Notes: generated from the letters alone by a model not told the origin. A DNA stretch of 64,000 bases from Variovorax sp. PMC12 (GCF_003019815.1 NZ_CP027773.1:2739001-2803000); one strand, 5' to 3'; counted from the stretch's first letter, positions 34,583 through 44,835 are shown. Made by a program: numbers and translations.

Positions 34583-35474
34583 GCTTGACACCCCCGCCGT
34601 CCCAGCTTTGCAGCGGATGCGTGGTCGCATCGATGCCGTGCCGCTGGAACGCATCGCGCGCGCGCTGCAGGCGCTGCACCGCGGGCTCGCCGCGCCGCTG
34701 CGCCACCAGCACCGTCAGTATCTCGATGGCCGTGAGGTGCGTCAGGTAGGCGTCGATGCCCACGTGCATCACCGCGTCGTCGGGCACCGACAGGCCCAGA
34801 AGAAAGTCGGCCTTGGCCGCGAGCGCCGTGCCGGGCCGCGTGAGCGCGACCACCTTGGCGCCCTGCCCGCGCGCGATGTCCACCGCGTCGAGCAGCGACG
34901 GCATGCCGCCCACGTGCGATATGGCGATGACCACGCCGCCCGGGCGCTGCGCCGCGCCGGCCACCTGCTGCAGGTGGTAGTCGGCCCAGGCATTGGCCGA
35001 CAGGCCCAGGCGGAACAGCCGCGCCTGCAGGTCGTTGGCCATGAACCACGATGTGGCGCCCGCGCCGTACAGGTCCACATGCGGCGCCGCCGCGATGGCC
35101 GCCACCGCGCCGTCGAGCACCTGCATGTCGAGCTGCCCGCGCACGCCCGAGACCGATGCCGCCGCGCTGCGCGCGATCTTGCCGACCACTTCATCGGCCG
35201 CGTCCTCGATGTTCACGCGGCGGTGCAGCGGCGAGCCGCCGAGCGCCAGCTCCTGAGCGAGCGCGAGCTTGAACTCGCGCAGCCCGGCAAAACCGAGGTC
35301 GCGGCAGGTGCGCATGATGGTCGGCACCGAGCTGCGCGAGCGCTCGGCCAGCTGTTCGAAGCTCTCTTCGAGCACGCGGTCGGGGTCTTCGAGGATCAGG
35401 TCGAGAATCGCGCGCCGCGTCGCCGGGGCGTCGCTGCGTATCTGCGCGATTTTCTGGAGCAGGGAGGGGGTCAT
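34575..35474 (-). CDS. MurR/RpiR-family transcriptional regulator
   Basis: This 299-residue protein has an N-terminal RpiR helix-turn-helix (about 1-80) containing SRSSVPTIMRTCRDLGFAG, and a C-terminal SIS sugar-phosphate-type domain (about 125-260) with VDLYGAGATSWFMANDLQ. Relatives next to D-amino acid deaminases are common regulators of those operons. It sits between the deaminase (10-bp gap) and the deacylase (8-bp overlap) and is therefore probably autoregulated with the operon. Two TGAAA-N5-TTTC palindromes in the promoter region at 43651-43749 are candidate binding sites. Confidence 0.88.
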   Translation of the reverse strand: MTPSLLQKIAQIRSDAPATRRAILDLILEDPDRVLEESFEQLAERSRSSVPTIMRTCRDLGFAGLREFKLALAQELALGGSPLHRRVNIEDAADEVVGKIARSAAASVSGVRGQLDMQVLDGAVAAIAAAPHVDLYGAGATSWFMANDLQARLFRLGLSANAWADYHLQQVAGAAQRPGGVVIAISHVGGMPSLLDAVDIARGQGAKVVALTRPGTALAAKADFLLGLSVPDDAVMHVGIDAYLTHLTAIEILTVLVAQRRGEPAVQRLQRARDAFQRHGIDATTHPLQSWDGGGVKHG

Positions 35475-35484
35475 CGCAGCGTGC

Positions 35485-36789
35485 TCAGAAGTGCATGGCG
35501 ACGGCGTCGCTCACGCGGTAGTCGTTCTCGACCACCGGCATCCAGTGCCATTTGTCGAAGGTGGTGCAGGGGTGCGAAATGCCGAGGCCGACACGGTCAC
35601 CCACCCTGGGCGCCTCGGCTTCTTCGCTCGCATCCCAGCGCAGGTAGGCGTGCTGGTCGTTCAGCGCGGTGATCTTCCAGCCGGCGGGCACGGCCTGCGG
35701 CTGCAGCACGCCGCGCGCGGCGCGTGCGATGGGCACCGGCAGCGCGAGGTCGAAGGAGATGTCGCGCTTGCCCACCGCCAGGATCGCCAGGCCGGGCTCG
35801 GGGCGCGATTGCACCGTGGCCCACACTTCCATCGCCGGCACCAGGCTTTCGCCGCAACCGCAGCCCAGGCGCTCGTCGACCGCGCTCACCATGCGCTTGT
35901 AGAAGCCATGGTCGTGCGTGACGTAGCAGCCCGAGCGCAGCAGGCCGCGCACCGGCGCGCCGAGCGCCGGCTTGAGCCGGCCCGCCACGAGGTCGAAGAT
36001 GGCCGAGCCGCCGGCCGAGACCAGCACCTCGTCGGTCTCGAACAGCTTGCCGGTATCGCAATGGCGGGCAACGGCTTCCACGCGGTCCATCAGCGCCTTG
36101 GCATAGGCCGCGTCGGGCTCGCTCTGGCCGGTGGCGCCCTGCCCTTCGTAGCATTCGATGCCCACCAGCTTGACCGCATCGCTGGCACGCAGCCGCGTGG
36201 CCAGCGCCACGGCTTCCTCATGCGTGCGGCAGCCGGTGCGGGCGCCCTCCACGCCGATCTCGATCATCACCTCGAAAGGCACGCTGGCGGGATGGCGGTT
36301 CGACCAGTCCTCGATCAGCGCGAGCTGCGCCAGCGAATCGACCAGGAACACGATGCGCAGGTCGGCATGCTGGCTCAGCAGCATCTGGATGCCCGCCAGG
36401 TCTTCGTCGCTCACCACCTGGTTGGCGATGACCGTGCGGCGCGCGCCGGCCGCCACGCCCACGGCCAGTTGCGTGACCGTGGCGAAGGTCAGGCCCCAGG
36501 CGCCGGCGTCGAGCTGGCGCTGGAACAGCTGCGGCGACATGGTGGTCTTGCCGTGCGGCGCGAGGTCGATGCCCCACTCGCGCACGCGCGACTGCATCCA
36601 GGCCAGGTTGTGCTCCAGCGCCTCGCGCTTGAGCACGGCCAGCGGCAGCGGCAGGTCGCCGGCGAGCACGTTCCATCCGGCGGCGCCGACTTCGCTGCGG
36701 CGGCGCGGCGCCTGCGTGCGCGGATAGCCCTTGAAGTTGCTGCCCAGCAGCGGGTCGTTGAAATCGTTGGCGGCGGTCATGGAGGTCAT
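35485..36789 (-). CDS. PLP-dependent D-amino acid deaminase, DSD/D-threonine aldolase family
   Basis: This 434-residue fold-type III PLP enzyme has the Schiff-base lysine in LAPHGKTTMSPQ. A C-terminal metal site has ISHPCTTFDKW, with histidine and cysteine two apart as in eukaryotic-type D-serine dehydratase. Members deaminate D-serine, D-threonine and related amino acids to 2-oxo acids via an enamine. The ATG at 36789 overlaps the stop of the ABC ATPase gene (ATGA). With the deacylase, dpp transporter and RidA it completes uptake, release, deamination and clean-up. Confidence 0.85.
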   Translation of the reverse strand: MTSMTAANDFNDPLLGSNFKGYPRTQAPRRRSEVGAAGWNVLAGDLPLPLAVLKREALEHNLAWMQSRVREWGIDLAPHGKTTMSPQLFQRQLDAGAWGLTFATVTQLAVGVAAGARRTVIANQVVSDEDLAGIQMLLSQHADLRIVFLVDSLAQLALIEDWSNRHPASVPFEVMIEIGVEGARTGCRTHEEAVALATRLRASDAVKLVGIECYEGQGATGQSEPDAAYAKALMDRVEAVARHCDTGKLFETDEVLVSAGGSAIFDLVAGRLKPALGAPVRGLLRSGCYVTHDHGFYKRMVSAVDERLGCGCGESLVPAMEVWATVQSRPEPGLAILAVGKRDISFDLALPVPIARAARGVLQPQAVPAGWKITALNDQHAYLRWDASEEAEAPRVGDRVGLGISHPCTTFDKWHWMPVVENDYRVSDAVAMHF

Positions 36790-37766
36790 GCGGCGATGTT
36801 GGATGGAAGTTCTCTGGTTCGGATGCAGGCGCTGTAGTGTCCTGCCGAAATTTCTTCGAGCGGCGGCACGGCCTGGGCGCAGGCTTCGATGGCATGCGGG
36901 CAGCGCGTGCGGAACACGCAGCCCGAGGGCGGCGAGATGGGGCTGGGAATGTCGCCCTTCAGCGCGATGCGCTCGGTCGCCACCTCGGGGTCGGGCTTGG
37001 GGCTGGCGGCCAGCAGCGCGCGGGTGTAGGGGTGCGCGGGGCGCGCGAACAGCTCGTCGGTGGTGGCGACTTCCATCACCTTGCCCAGGTAGAGCACCAC
37101 CACGCGGTCGCACAGGTACTCGACCACGTCGAGGTCGTGCGAGATGAAGAGCATCGTCAGGCCGAGGCGCTCGCGCAGGTCCGCCAGCAGGTTGATGACC
37201 TGCGACTGGATGGAAACGTCGAGCGCCGACAGCGGCTCGTCGGCCACGATGAATTCAGGCTCCACCGCCAGCGCACGCGCCACGCCGATGCGCTGGCGCT
37301 GCCCGCCCGAGAACTCGTGCGGAAAACGGCTCGCATGCTCCGCGCGCAGGCCCACGGTTTCCAGCAGCTCGGCGATGCGCTTGTCGCGCGCGGCGGCGCC
37401 CTTGTGCAGGCCGTGCGTGGAGAGCGCCTCGCCGAGGATGGCGCTGATGCGCATCTTGGGGTTCAAGCTGGCGTACGGGTCCTGGAAGATGATCTGCAGC
37501 TTGCTGCGCAGCTTGCGCATGCGCTCGCCCGACAGCGCGCCGATGTCGTCGCCGCGGTACAGCACCTGGCCGCCGGTGCGCTCGAGCAGCCGCAGCACGG
37601 TGCGGCCGATGGTGCTCTTGCCCGAGCCCGATTCGCCGACCAGGCCCAGCGTTTCGCCGGGCTGGATGGCGAAGGACACGTCGTCGACCGCGCGCACCGG
37701 GCGGTCGCTGCTGCCGAAGTATTTCTTGAGTCCGCGGACTTCGATGAGGGGGGCGGCGGTGGTCAT
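36786..37766 (-). CDS. Dipeptide/oligopeptide ABC transporter ATPase, DppF type
   Basis: This 326-residue ATPase has a Walker A GESGSGKST, a signature FSGGQRQRIG and a Walker B FIVADEPLSALD. A C-terminal cysteine-bearing oligopeptide/dipeptide extension contains SGCVFRTRCPHA. The start at 37766 is chosen because a longer frame would include translated repeat sequence. It follows the interspersed inverted repeat that separates it from the partner ATPase, so its expression could differ from dppBCD. It couples with the deaminase downstream. Confidence 0.9.
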   Translation of the reverse strand: MTTAAPLIEVRGLKKYFGSSDRPVRAVDDVSFAIQPGETLGLVGESGSGKSTIGRTVLRLLERTGGQVLYRGDDIGALSGERMRKLRSKLQIIFQDPYASLNPKMRISAILGEALSTHGLHKGAAARDKRIAELLETVGLRAEHASRFPHEFSGGQRQRIGVARALAVEPEFIVADEPLSALDVSIQSQVINLLADLRERLGLTMLFISHDLDVVEYLCDRVVVLYLGKVMEVATTDELFARPAHPYTRALLAASPKPDPEVATERIALKGDIPSPISPPSGCVFRTRCPHAIEACAQAVPPLEEISAGHYSACIRTRELPSNIAA

Positions 37767-37784
37767 CGTGGGTATTCGGTATTG

Positions 37785-37904
37785 GCTCCCTCCCCTTCCG
37801 GGGGAGGGTTGGGGTGGGGGCACGCGGCCGTTTCATTGTTGCGACGGTCTCCACCGCCCAGAGCCCCCACCCCAGCCCTCCCCCGGAAGGGGAGGGAGCA
37901 AGAC
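37785..37904. repeat. Near-perfect long inverted repeat between dppD- and dppF-type genes
   Basis: Two arms of about 37 bases at 37785-37822 and 37862-37898 are reverse complements apart from a single base, separated by about 40 bases. The same arms occur at 3221-3341. The whole element lies inside an operon, between two ATPase genes read in the same direction. It could fold into a very stable mRNA hairpin that protects the upstream message or lowers distal expression. Confidence 0.8.
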
Positions 37905-37923
37905 GGGGACAGCAGCGTGAGCG

Positions 37924-38963
<1,040 letters not shown>

Positions 38964-38964
<1 letters not shown>

Positions 38965-39803
38965 CACGAGGTTTTCTTCAGCTTGGGGTCGAGCAAATCT
39001 CGCACGCCGTCGCCCAGCAGTTGCAGCGACAGCGCCGTGAAGATGATCGCGAGCCCCGGGAACAGCACCACCCAGAAGGCCTGGTGCGCGTACTGCTGGC
39101 TGCCCGCGACCATGGTGCCCCAGGTCGGGATCTCGGGCGGCACGCCGACGCCGAGGAACGAGAGCCCCGCTTCCGCCAGGATGGCGTAGGCGAAGATGAA
39201 GGACACCTGCACCAGGATCGGCGACATCAGGTTCGGCAAGATGTGCCGCCACAGGATGCGCGAGGTGCGCACGCCCAGCGCGCGCACGGCTTCCACGAAC
39301 AGCAGTTCGCGCACCACCAGCGTCGATGCGCGCACCACCCGCGCCACGCGCGGCGTGTACACCAGCACCAGCGCCAGCACCGTGTTGATGAGCGATGGCC
39401 CGAGGATGGCCACCAGCGCAATGGCCAGCAGGATGTCGGGGAAGGACATCATCGCGTCGACCACGCGCATCAGCGGCGTATCGAGCCGGCGGAAGAAGCC
39501 GGCCATCAGGCCCAGCACCGTGCCGGCGACGACCGCGCCCAGCGCCGTGAGCGCCGCGATGGCCAGCGAGTAGCGCGCGCCGTGCACGATACGCGAATAC
39601 ATGTCGCGCCCCAGTTCGTCGGTACCGAGCAGGTGCTCGGCGCTCGGCGCCTTCAGGCGTTCCAGCACGGCCGTGTCGTTGGGGTCGGCGGAGGCGAACA
39701 GTGGCGCGCCGATGGCCATGACGGCAATCACCAGCAGCACCAGCGCGGAAACCATCACGATGCGGCGATGCATCAGCTGGCGGAGCATTCGGGGCATACG
39801 CAT
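38964..39803 (-). CDS. Dipeptide/oligopeptide ABC transporter permease, DppC type
   Basis: This 279-residue inner-membrane permease has about six helices, the periplasmic HLLGTDELGRDMYSRIVHGA segment typical of DppC/OppC, and the EAA loop RALGVRTSRILWRHILPN. It begins three bases after the DppB-type stop. A second in-frame ATG two codons in (39797) is possible. Confidence 0.9.
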
Positions 39804-39806
39804 CGC

Positions 39807-40760
39807 TCAGACCTTCACGCGCGGATCGACCACCGCATACAGCAGGTCGATAGAGAAATTGATGAGCACGTAGATCGCGGCAATCACGAGCAGCGCACCT
39901 TGAATGACCGGGTAGTCGCGCCGCAGCACCGCACTGACCACGAGGTTGCCCACGCCGGGCAGGCCGAACACGGTCTCGGTGATGACGGCGCCGCCGATCA
40001 TCAGCGCGACGGTGAGGCCGATCACCGTGACGATGGGCACCAGCGCATTGCGCAGCGCGTGCTTGAGCACGACCACGCTTTCGCTCAAGCCCTTGGAGCG
40101 CGCGGTGCGCACGTAGTCCTCGCCTAGCACGTCGAGCATCGAGGCGCGGGTGAAGCGGATGATGAGCGCGGAGTTCAGCAGGCCCAGCACGGTGGCCGGC
40201 AGCACCAGCGCATGCAGCCGCTCGGCGAACGGCGCATCGGGCGCGCCGTAGCCCGACACCGGGAACCAGCCGAAGGACACCGCGAATATCTGTATGAGCA
40301 CGATGCCGAGCCAGAAGCTCGGAATGCTCGCGCCCAGCATCGCGATGCCGGTAAACAGCTGGTCGACCACGCGCCCGCGGAACACGGCCGAGACGATGCC
40401 GCACGGCACGCCGATCAGCGCCGCGATGGCCACGGCCATCAGCGCGAGCAGCGTGGTGGGTTCGGAGCGCTCCCACAGCGCCTGCGTCACCGGGCGCTGC
40501 AGGAAGATGGAAGTGCCCAGGTTGCCCTGCAGCACCTCGCGCAGCCAGTAGCCGAACTGCACGGGCAGCGGCTTGTCGAGGCCGTACTCCTTCTGCACGC
40601 GCGCGATGTCGGCGGCGGTGGCCTGGTCGCCCAGCAGCACCGAGACCGGATCGCCCGATGCCGCGCGCGTGAGCACGAACACGAGCACCGCCACGATGGC
40701 CAGCACCACCAGCATGCCGGCCGCCCGGGAAGCGATGTAGCGCAACAGCGATTTCTTCAT
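39807..40760 (-). CDS. Dipeptide/oligopeptide ABC transporter permease, DppB type
   Basis: This 317-residue permease has six helices. The N-terminal GDPVSVLLGDQATAADI loop is typical of DppB, and the EAA loop reads DYVRTARSKGLSESVVVLKH. The ATG at 40760 overlaps the stop of the lactonase-like gene by one base. With the DppC-type protein it forms the channel for the peptide or N-acyl amino acid delivered by the binding protein at 42045-43619. Confidence 0.9.
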   Translation of the reverse strand: MKKSLLRYIASRAAGMLVVLAIVAVLVFVLTRAASGDPVSVLLGDQATAADIARVQKEYGLDKPLPVQFGYWLREVLQGNLGTSIFLQRPVTQALWERSEPTTLLALMAVAIAALIGVPCGIVSAVFRGRVVDQLFTGIAMLGASIPSFWLGIVLIQIFAVSFGWFPVSGYGAPDAPFAERLHALVLPATVLGLLNSALIIRFTRASMLDVLGEDYVRTARSKGLSESVVVLKHALRNALVPIVTVIGLTVALMIGGAVITETVFGLPGVGNLVVSAVLRRDYPVIQGALLVIAAIYVLINFSIDLLYAVVDPRVKV

Positions 40761-42028
40761 CACGCGGAAAACTCGATGGCCGCCGCGCTGCCCACTGCAA
40801 CGTACTGGCCGGTGAACTGGATGTCGCCGCCCTTGACGCGGAAGACCGTCACGTTGTCGCCCTGCTTGTTGTGGCACACGTAGAGGAACCTGCCGCTCGG
40901 GTCGAGCGTGCAGCTGCGCGGGTAGTTGCCGCGCGACCATTCCTCGCGCACCAGCGTGGGGGCGCCGGTGCGGGCGTCGACCTTGAAGAGCGAGATCGAG
41001 TCGTGCAGGCGGTTGAGCGACACGAAGTGCTGGCCGTCCGGCAGCATGCGGATACCCGATGCGTAGCTGGTGCCCTTGAAGCCCTTGGGCAGCGCCGAGG
41101 TCTCGCTCACCAGTGTGAGCACGCCGCTGGCGTCGTCGTAGCGCATGAAGGCGATAGTCGAGGCCTCCTCGTTCACCAGGTAGAACCACTTGCCGTTCGG
41201 ATGGAAGATGAAATGGCGCGCGCCCGAGCTTTCGGACACGGCCACCGTGCTGGGCTGGCTCAGCACACCGGTGCCACGGTCGAAGCGGTACGAGATGACG
41301 CGGTCGAGCCCCAGGTCCGCCACCAGCACGAAGTTGCCCTTCGGGTCGGCATGCACCATGTGGGCATGCGGGCCGTCATGGTCGCTGGTGGCAAAGCCTT
41401 CGTGCGAACGCGCGGCGGCCGGCACCAAGTCGGCGCCGGGCTTGCACGCGGTGGCGCCGCAGGCGTCGGCGTCCTTGTAGACGACAGCGGCGCGGTCGGT
41501 GTCGGGCGTGCCGTCGGCGCGCAGCGCGATCACGCTGACATCGCCGCTGGCGTAGTTGGCGGTGAACAGGAAGCGCCCGTCGGGGTGCACGCTGATGTAG
41601 GCCGGGTCCTTGCCGCCGCAGGGCATTTCAGACACGAACGACAGCGCGCCATTCGCGCCGATACCCGTACCGATACGAAAAGCAGACACCGAGCCGGCCT
41701 CGAACTCGTTGGCCGCATACAGCATGGGCAGCGTGGGATGGCGCGCGAGCGACGCGGGGTTGCGCAACTTGGCGCCCTCCCCCGTGCTGGCCACGGCCAC
41801 TGGCGCGCCGGGAATGGGCTTGAGCGCGCCGGTCGCGCTGTCGAGCACGAACTGGTGCACGCCCAGTCCGCGCCCGCCGCGCCACGGCTTGCCGCCGTCG
41901 CTGTAGGTGCCGACGTAGGCGTAGACGGGGCCGGCGGTTGCGGCCTGGACGGTGGAGGCGGTGAGGCCAAGGGCTCCGAGGCCGGAGGCCAGTGCGCTGG
42001 CTTGCAGAAGTTGGCGACGCGACGTCAT
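40760..42028 (-). CDS. Lactonase-family (YbhE/carboxymuconate-cyclase-like) beta-propeller protein
   Basis: This 422-residue protein has a twin-arginine-like N-terminus (SRRQLLQASALASGLGALG), suggesting export through Tat. A seven-bladed propeller follows, with repeated blades such as DPAYISVHPDGRFLFTANY, GARHFIFHPNGKWFYLVNE and YPRSCTLDPSGRFLYVCHN. The family includes 6-phosphogluconolactonase (Pgl) and 3-carboxymuconate cyclase, but many members have no proven activity. Being between the binding protein and the permease genes suggests a periplasmic job linked to the transported compound, perhaps opening a lactone. That is inference. Confidence 0.75.
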   Translation of the reverse strand: MTSRRQLLQASALASGLGALGLTASTVQAATAGPVYAYVGTYSDGGKPWRGGRGLGVHQFVLDSATGALKPIPGAPVAVASTGEGAKLRNPASLARHPTLPMLYAANEFEAGSVSAFRIGTGIGANGALSFVSEMPCGGKDPAYISVHPDGRFLFTANYASGDVSVIALRADGTPDTDRAAVVYKDADACGATACKPGADLVPAAARSHEGFATSDHDGPHAHMVHADPKGNFVLVADLGLDRVISYRFDRGTGVLSQPSTVAVSESSGARHFIFHPNGKWFYLVNEEASTIAFMRYDDASGVLTLVSETSALPKGFKGTSYASGIRMLPDGQHFVSLNRLHDSISLFKVDARTGAPTLVREEWSRGNYPRSCTLDPSGRFLYVCHNKQGDNVTVFRVKGGDIQFTGQYVAVGSAAAIEFSA

Positions 42029-42044
42029 GGCTGTGCTCCCCGCC

Positions 42045-43619
42045 TTACTTGATCTTCGCGTTCCAGAAGAACGGCCAGGTCGCGGGCGTGTAGTTGTCCA
42101 GCGCCGGGCTCTTGGCCGAGAGGCCGTTGAACTTGCCGACGTTGATGTACGGAACCTCGTCGTACACCACCTGCTGCACCTTGCCCCACAGCGCGCCGCG
42201 CTTGGCAGGGTCGCTCTCCACGTTGAAGGCCTGCAGCGCCGACTTCTTGGCAGGCGAGTCCCACCAGCCGGGCGCGCCGTCGCCAAGCTGCGGCGGCGAG
42301 AGCATGGGCTCGGGGAACTGGCCCGAATGCGTGACGTAGACGTCCCACAGCTTGGCGTCGTTGCGCCGCTGCACCAGCGTGGCCCAGTCGACCACGTTGA
42401 GGTCGACCTTGAAGCCGGCGCGCTTGAGCTGCTCGGCCATCAGCAGCGCCATGTTGTAGTGGAAGTCGTACTGGCGGCTGGTGAGCACGCGGATCGGCTC
42501 GCCCTTGTAGCCGGCCTTGGCCGCGAGTTCCTTGGCCTTGGCGGCGTTGCGCTGGTTGTACTGGTCGGCACCGGCCGTCGAATAGAAAGGCGAGCCCTTG
42601 GGGAAGTGGTTGGCCTCGGCCACGAAGAAGCGCGTGTCGCCGAAGCCGGCCGCGAGCATTTCGCCTTCGCCCAGCGCGGTCTGGATCGCCTGGCGCACCG
42701 GCTGGCTGGCGGCCACGCCCTCCTTGGTGTTGAGCACGAGGTACGGGAAGCCGAACGAGGGCGTCATGATCGGCACGGTCTTGCCGCCCGACTTCTCCAG
42801 GCGCGGCAGCGCTTCCACCGGCAGCAGGTCGGCAAAGTCGTACTGGCCGGCCAGCGCGCCTTCGACGCGCGTGCTGGCGTTGGGCACGGGCACGAAGCGC
42901 AGTTCTTCGATGGCCGCTTCGCGCTTGCCGCCGTAGCCGCTCGCGGCCTCCTTGCGGGCCGAATACTTGTCGAAGCGCGTGAGCAGCACGAACTGGTCGG
43001 GGCGGCGCTCCTTGAACTTGTAGGGGCCGGTGCCCACGAAGTCCTTCAACGGCGAAGCGATCGAGTCCTTGGCCATGATTGCCGCCATGCCGCTGGGCAG
43101 CGCGAGCTGCGACAGCAGCGGCGCGTAGGGTTCCTTCAGCACCACCTCCACCGCCAGCGGGCCCTTGGCCTTGAGGCTGTCGATTTCCTTGCCCACGGCC
43201 TTGCCGCGCGGCGACTGCTCCATCCAGCGCTGCAGGCTGGCCACCACATCGTCGGCCGTGAGCTCGCGGCCGTTGTGCAGCATCACGCCCTTGCGCAAGG
43301 TGATGGCGTAGGTCTTGCCGTCGGCCGAGATCTTCGGCATGCCCTCGGCCAGCATCGGCACCACGTTCCACTTGGCGTCGAAGGTGTAGAGCGTCTCGTA
43401 CACGTGCTGCATGATGGTTCCGACCAGGTCGGCGGTCGATGCCATCGGGTCGAGCGTCTGCGGCTCGGCCACCATCGCCAGCGTGGCGAAATTGCGCGGG
43501 CCCTGGGCATGGGCGCTCTGGTGGGGCAGCGCGGCGCACAGCATCGCGAGCAGGGAAGCGCCCAGCAGGCTGCGCTTCGACAGCATGGGCAGGCGCTGGA
43601 CAAGACCGGCGTGGGGCAT
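42045..43619 (-). CDS. Dipeptide/oligopeptide-type ABC transporter substrate-binding protein
   Basis: This 524-residue protein of the SBP_bac_5 family has a signal peptide ending near SAHAQ and the segments EPQTLDPMASTADLVGT, LRKGVMLHNGRELTADDVV and FVGTGPYKFKE. The ATG at 43619 is selected because AAGGAG lies eight bases upstream; longer frames have no ribosome-binding site. It is the first gene of the nine-gene minus-strand locus. Its ligand is probably a D-amino-acid-containing peptide or N-acyl-D-amino acid, judging by the downstream enzymes. Confidence 0.88.
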   Translation of the reverse strand: MPHAGLVQRLPMLSKRSLLGASLLAMLCAALPHQSAHAQGPRNFATLAMVAEPQTLDPMASTADLVGTIMQHVYETLYTFDAKWNVVPMLAEGMPKISADGKTYAITLRKGVMLHNGRELTADDVVASLQRWMEQSPRGKAVGKEIDSLKAKGPLAVEVVLKEPYAPLLSQLALPSGMAAIMAKDSIASPLKDFVGTGPYKFKERRPDQFVLLTRFDKYSARKEAASGYGGKREAAIEELRFVPVPNASTRVEGALAGQYDFADLLPVEALPRLEKSGGKTVPIMTPSFGFPYLVLNTKEGVAASQPVRQAIQTALGEGEMLAAGFGDTRFFVAEANHFPKGSPFYSTAGADQYNQRNAAKAKELAAKAGYKGEPIRVLTSRQYDFHYNMALLMAEQLKRAGFKVDLNVVDWATLVQRRNDAKLWDVYVTHSGQFPEPMLSPPQLGDGAPGWWDSPAKKSALQAFNVESDPAKRGALWGKVQQVVYDEVPYINVGKFNGLSAKSPALDNYTPATWPFFWNAKIK

Positions 43620-43650
43620 GGGGAACTCCTTCATGGGGCGGGCGAATTTG

Positions 43651-43665
43651 TGAAAGAAATTTTCT
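43651..43665. promoter_or_regulatory. Candidate RpiR operator 1
   Basis: TGAAA-GAAAT-TTTCT lies 32 bases upstream of the binding-protein ATG on the minus strand. It includes a perfect 7-bp inverted repeat AAAGAAA-T-TTTCTTT (43653-43667). It has the same half-site spacing as a second site at 43735-43749. GAAA/TTTC dyads are typical of MurR/RpiR-type regulators. Confidence 0.5.
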
Positions 43666-43734
43666 TTTCGGCCCGGACTTTGAAGCACTATCCATGCCAA
43701 ATCATCCGTGTTAACCCTTGCCTGAGGGTTTTTC

Positions 43735-43749
43735 TGAAATAGATTTTCA
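43735..43749. promoter_or_regulatory. Candidate RpiR operator 2
   Basis: TGAAA-TAGAT-TTTCA is part of a 7-bp dyad TCTGAAA/TTTCAGA (43733-43751), with the same TGAAA-N5-TTTC layout as operator 1, centred 84 bases away. It sits about 60 bases before the ridA start, so both divergent units could be controlled. The assignment to the RpiR protein is inference. Confidence 0.5.
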
Positions 43750-43810
43750 GATTGGATGGATACTCGCGGCTTCCCATTCCCAGACAGTTCTTCAACCTCC
43801 AGGAGTCCCC

Positions 43811-44200
43811 ATGCCTCTCGAATACCTCGGCGCCCCGCCCCTTGCCTCCGACCGCCAGGTGCGTCCGTTCTCCCCGGCCGTGCGCGCCGGCGACTTCGTC
43901 TACGTGTCGGGCCAGGTGCCCGTCGACAAGAACGGCGAGCTGGTGGTGGGCGGCATCGAGGCGCAGACGCGCCAGGTCATGGAAAACATCAAGACCGTGC
44001 TGGCGCTGGCCGGCGCCACGCTCGACGACGTGTGCAAGAGCACCGTGTGGCTGCAGGACGCGCGCGACTTTGGTGCTTTCAACCGCATCTACATGAGCTA
44101 CTTCGGCGAGAACAAGCCGGCGCGCTCGACCACCGAGGCCCGGCTGATGATCGACGCGCGCGTCGAGATCGACGTCGTCGCGTACAAGCCCAAGGCCTGA
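43811..44200 (+). CDS. RidA-family reactive intermediate deaminase
   Basis: This 129-residue protein of the YjgF/YER057c/UK114 family has RPFSPAVRAGDFVYVSGQVP and, near the C-terminus, KPARSTTEARLMIDARVEID. Arg and Glu residues in that last segment match the substrate-binding arginine and the surrounding pocket of RidA. RidA hydrolyses enamine/imine products of PLP deaminases. AGGAG lies five bases before the ATG. It is divergent from the D-amino-acid operon, whose deaminase would produce exactly such intermediates. Confidence 0.88.
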   Translation: MPLEYLGAPPLASDRQVRPFSPAVRAGDFVYVSGQVPVDKNGELVVGGIEAQTRQVMENIKTVLALAGATLDDVCKSTVWLQDARDFGAFNRIYMSYFGENKPARSTTEARLMIDARVEIDVVAYKPKA

Positions 44201-44208
44201 TCGGCCTC

Positions 44209-44835
44209 TCAGCCTTTCTGCAGTTCGGTCTTGCGCTGGATGATGCGCGAGACCAGGCCGTATTCGACGGCTTCTTCAGCCGACAGCCAGCGGTCGCGCT
44301 CGATGTCGGCCAGCACCACGTCGATGGGCTTGCCGGTCTCGCGCGCGATCTCGTGCGCGATGCGCTGGCGGGCCTTGATGATTTCCTGCGCTTGGATGGC
44401 GATGTCCGTCGCCTGCCCGCCCGCGCCGCCGCTGGGCTGGTGGATCAGGAAGCGCGTGTTGGGCAGGCACACCCGGCGCTCGCGCGGCGCCGCCAGGAAC
44501 AGGTGCGTGGCCGCGCTGCCGACCCAGCCGGTGCCGATCATGTTCACCGGCGCGCTGATGAAGCGCACGATGTCGTGGATGGCGTCGCCCGACTCCAGGT
44601 GGCCGCCGGGCGAACTCACGAGGATGTCGATGGGCTTGTCGGCGCTGTCGGCGTCCAGCGCGATGAGCCGGCGCGTGACGTCGGCGGCCACCGAATCGCT
44701 GATGCTGCCGAAGATCAGCAATGTGCGCGACTTGAACGCCTTTTCCTCCAGGTAGGAGTTGCGCGGCTCGGCGGTGGCGGCGGGCTTGGTGTCGTCATCG
44801 TCGGATTGCGTCGAGAACATGGGCATGTCGGTCAT
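44209..44835 (-). CDS. ClpP/crotonase-fold serine protease family protein
   Basis: This 208-residue protein has the ClpP-fold landmarks: SPGGHLESG near residue 75, the nucleophile Ser107 in GWVGSAATHLF, His132 in FLIHQPSGG and Asp181 in IERDRWLSAEEAVEYGL. The catalytic triad is thus intact, but the N-terminus is a 30-residue acidic region unlike housekeeping ClpP. No clpX or clpA is adjacent. It may be a second ClpP-type peptidase with a specialised role. AGGAG precedes the ATG at 44835. It is divergent from the ECF sigma factor gene, 81 bp apart. Confidence 0.82.
   Translation of the reverse strand: MTDMPMFSTQSDDDDTKPAATAEPRNSYLEEKAFKSRTLLIFGSISDSVAADVTRRLIALDADSADKPIDILVSSPGGHLESGDAIHDIVRFISAPVNMIGTGWVGSAATHLFLAAPRERRVCLPNTRFLIHQPSGGAGGQATDIAIQAQEIIKARQRIAHEIARETGKPIDVVLADIERDRWLSAEEAVEYGLVSRIIQRKTELQKG

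Noticed and set aside
42598..42936. Plus-strand frame opposite the peptide-binding protein
   Set aside because: Shadow frame without ribosome-binding site or recognisable domain.
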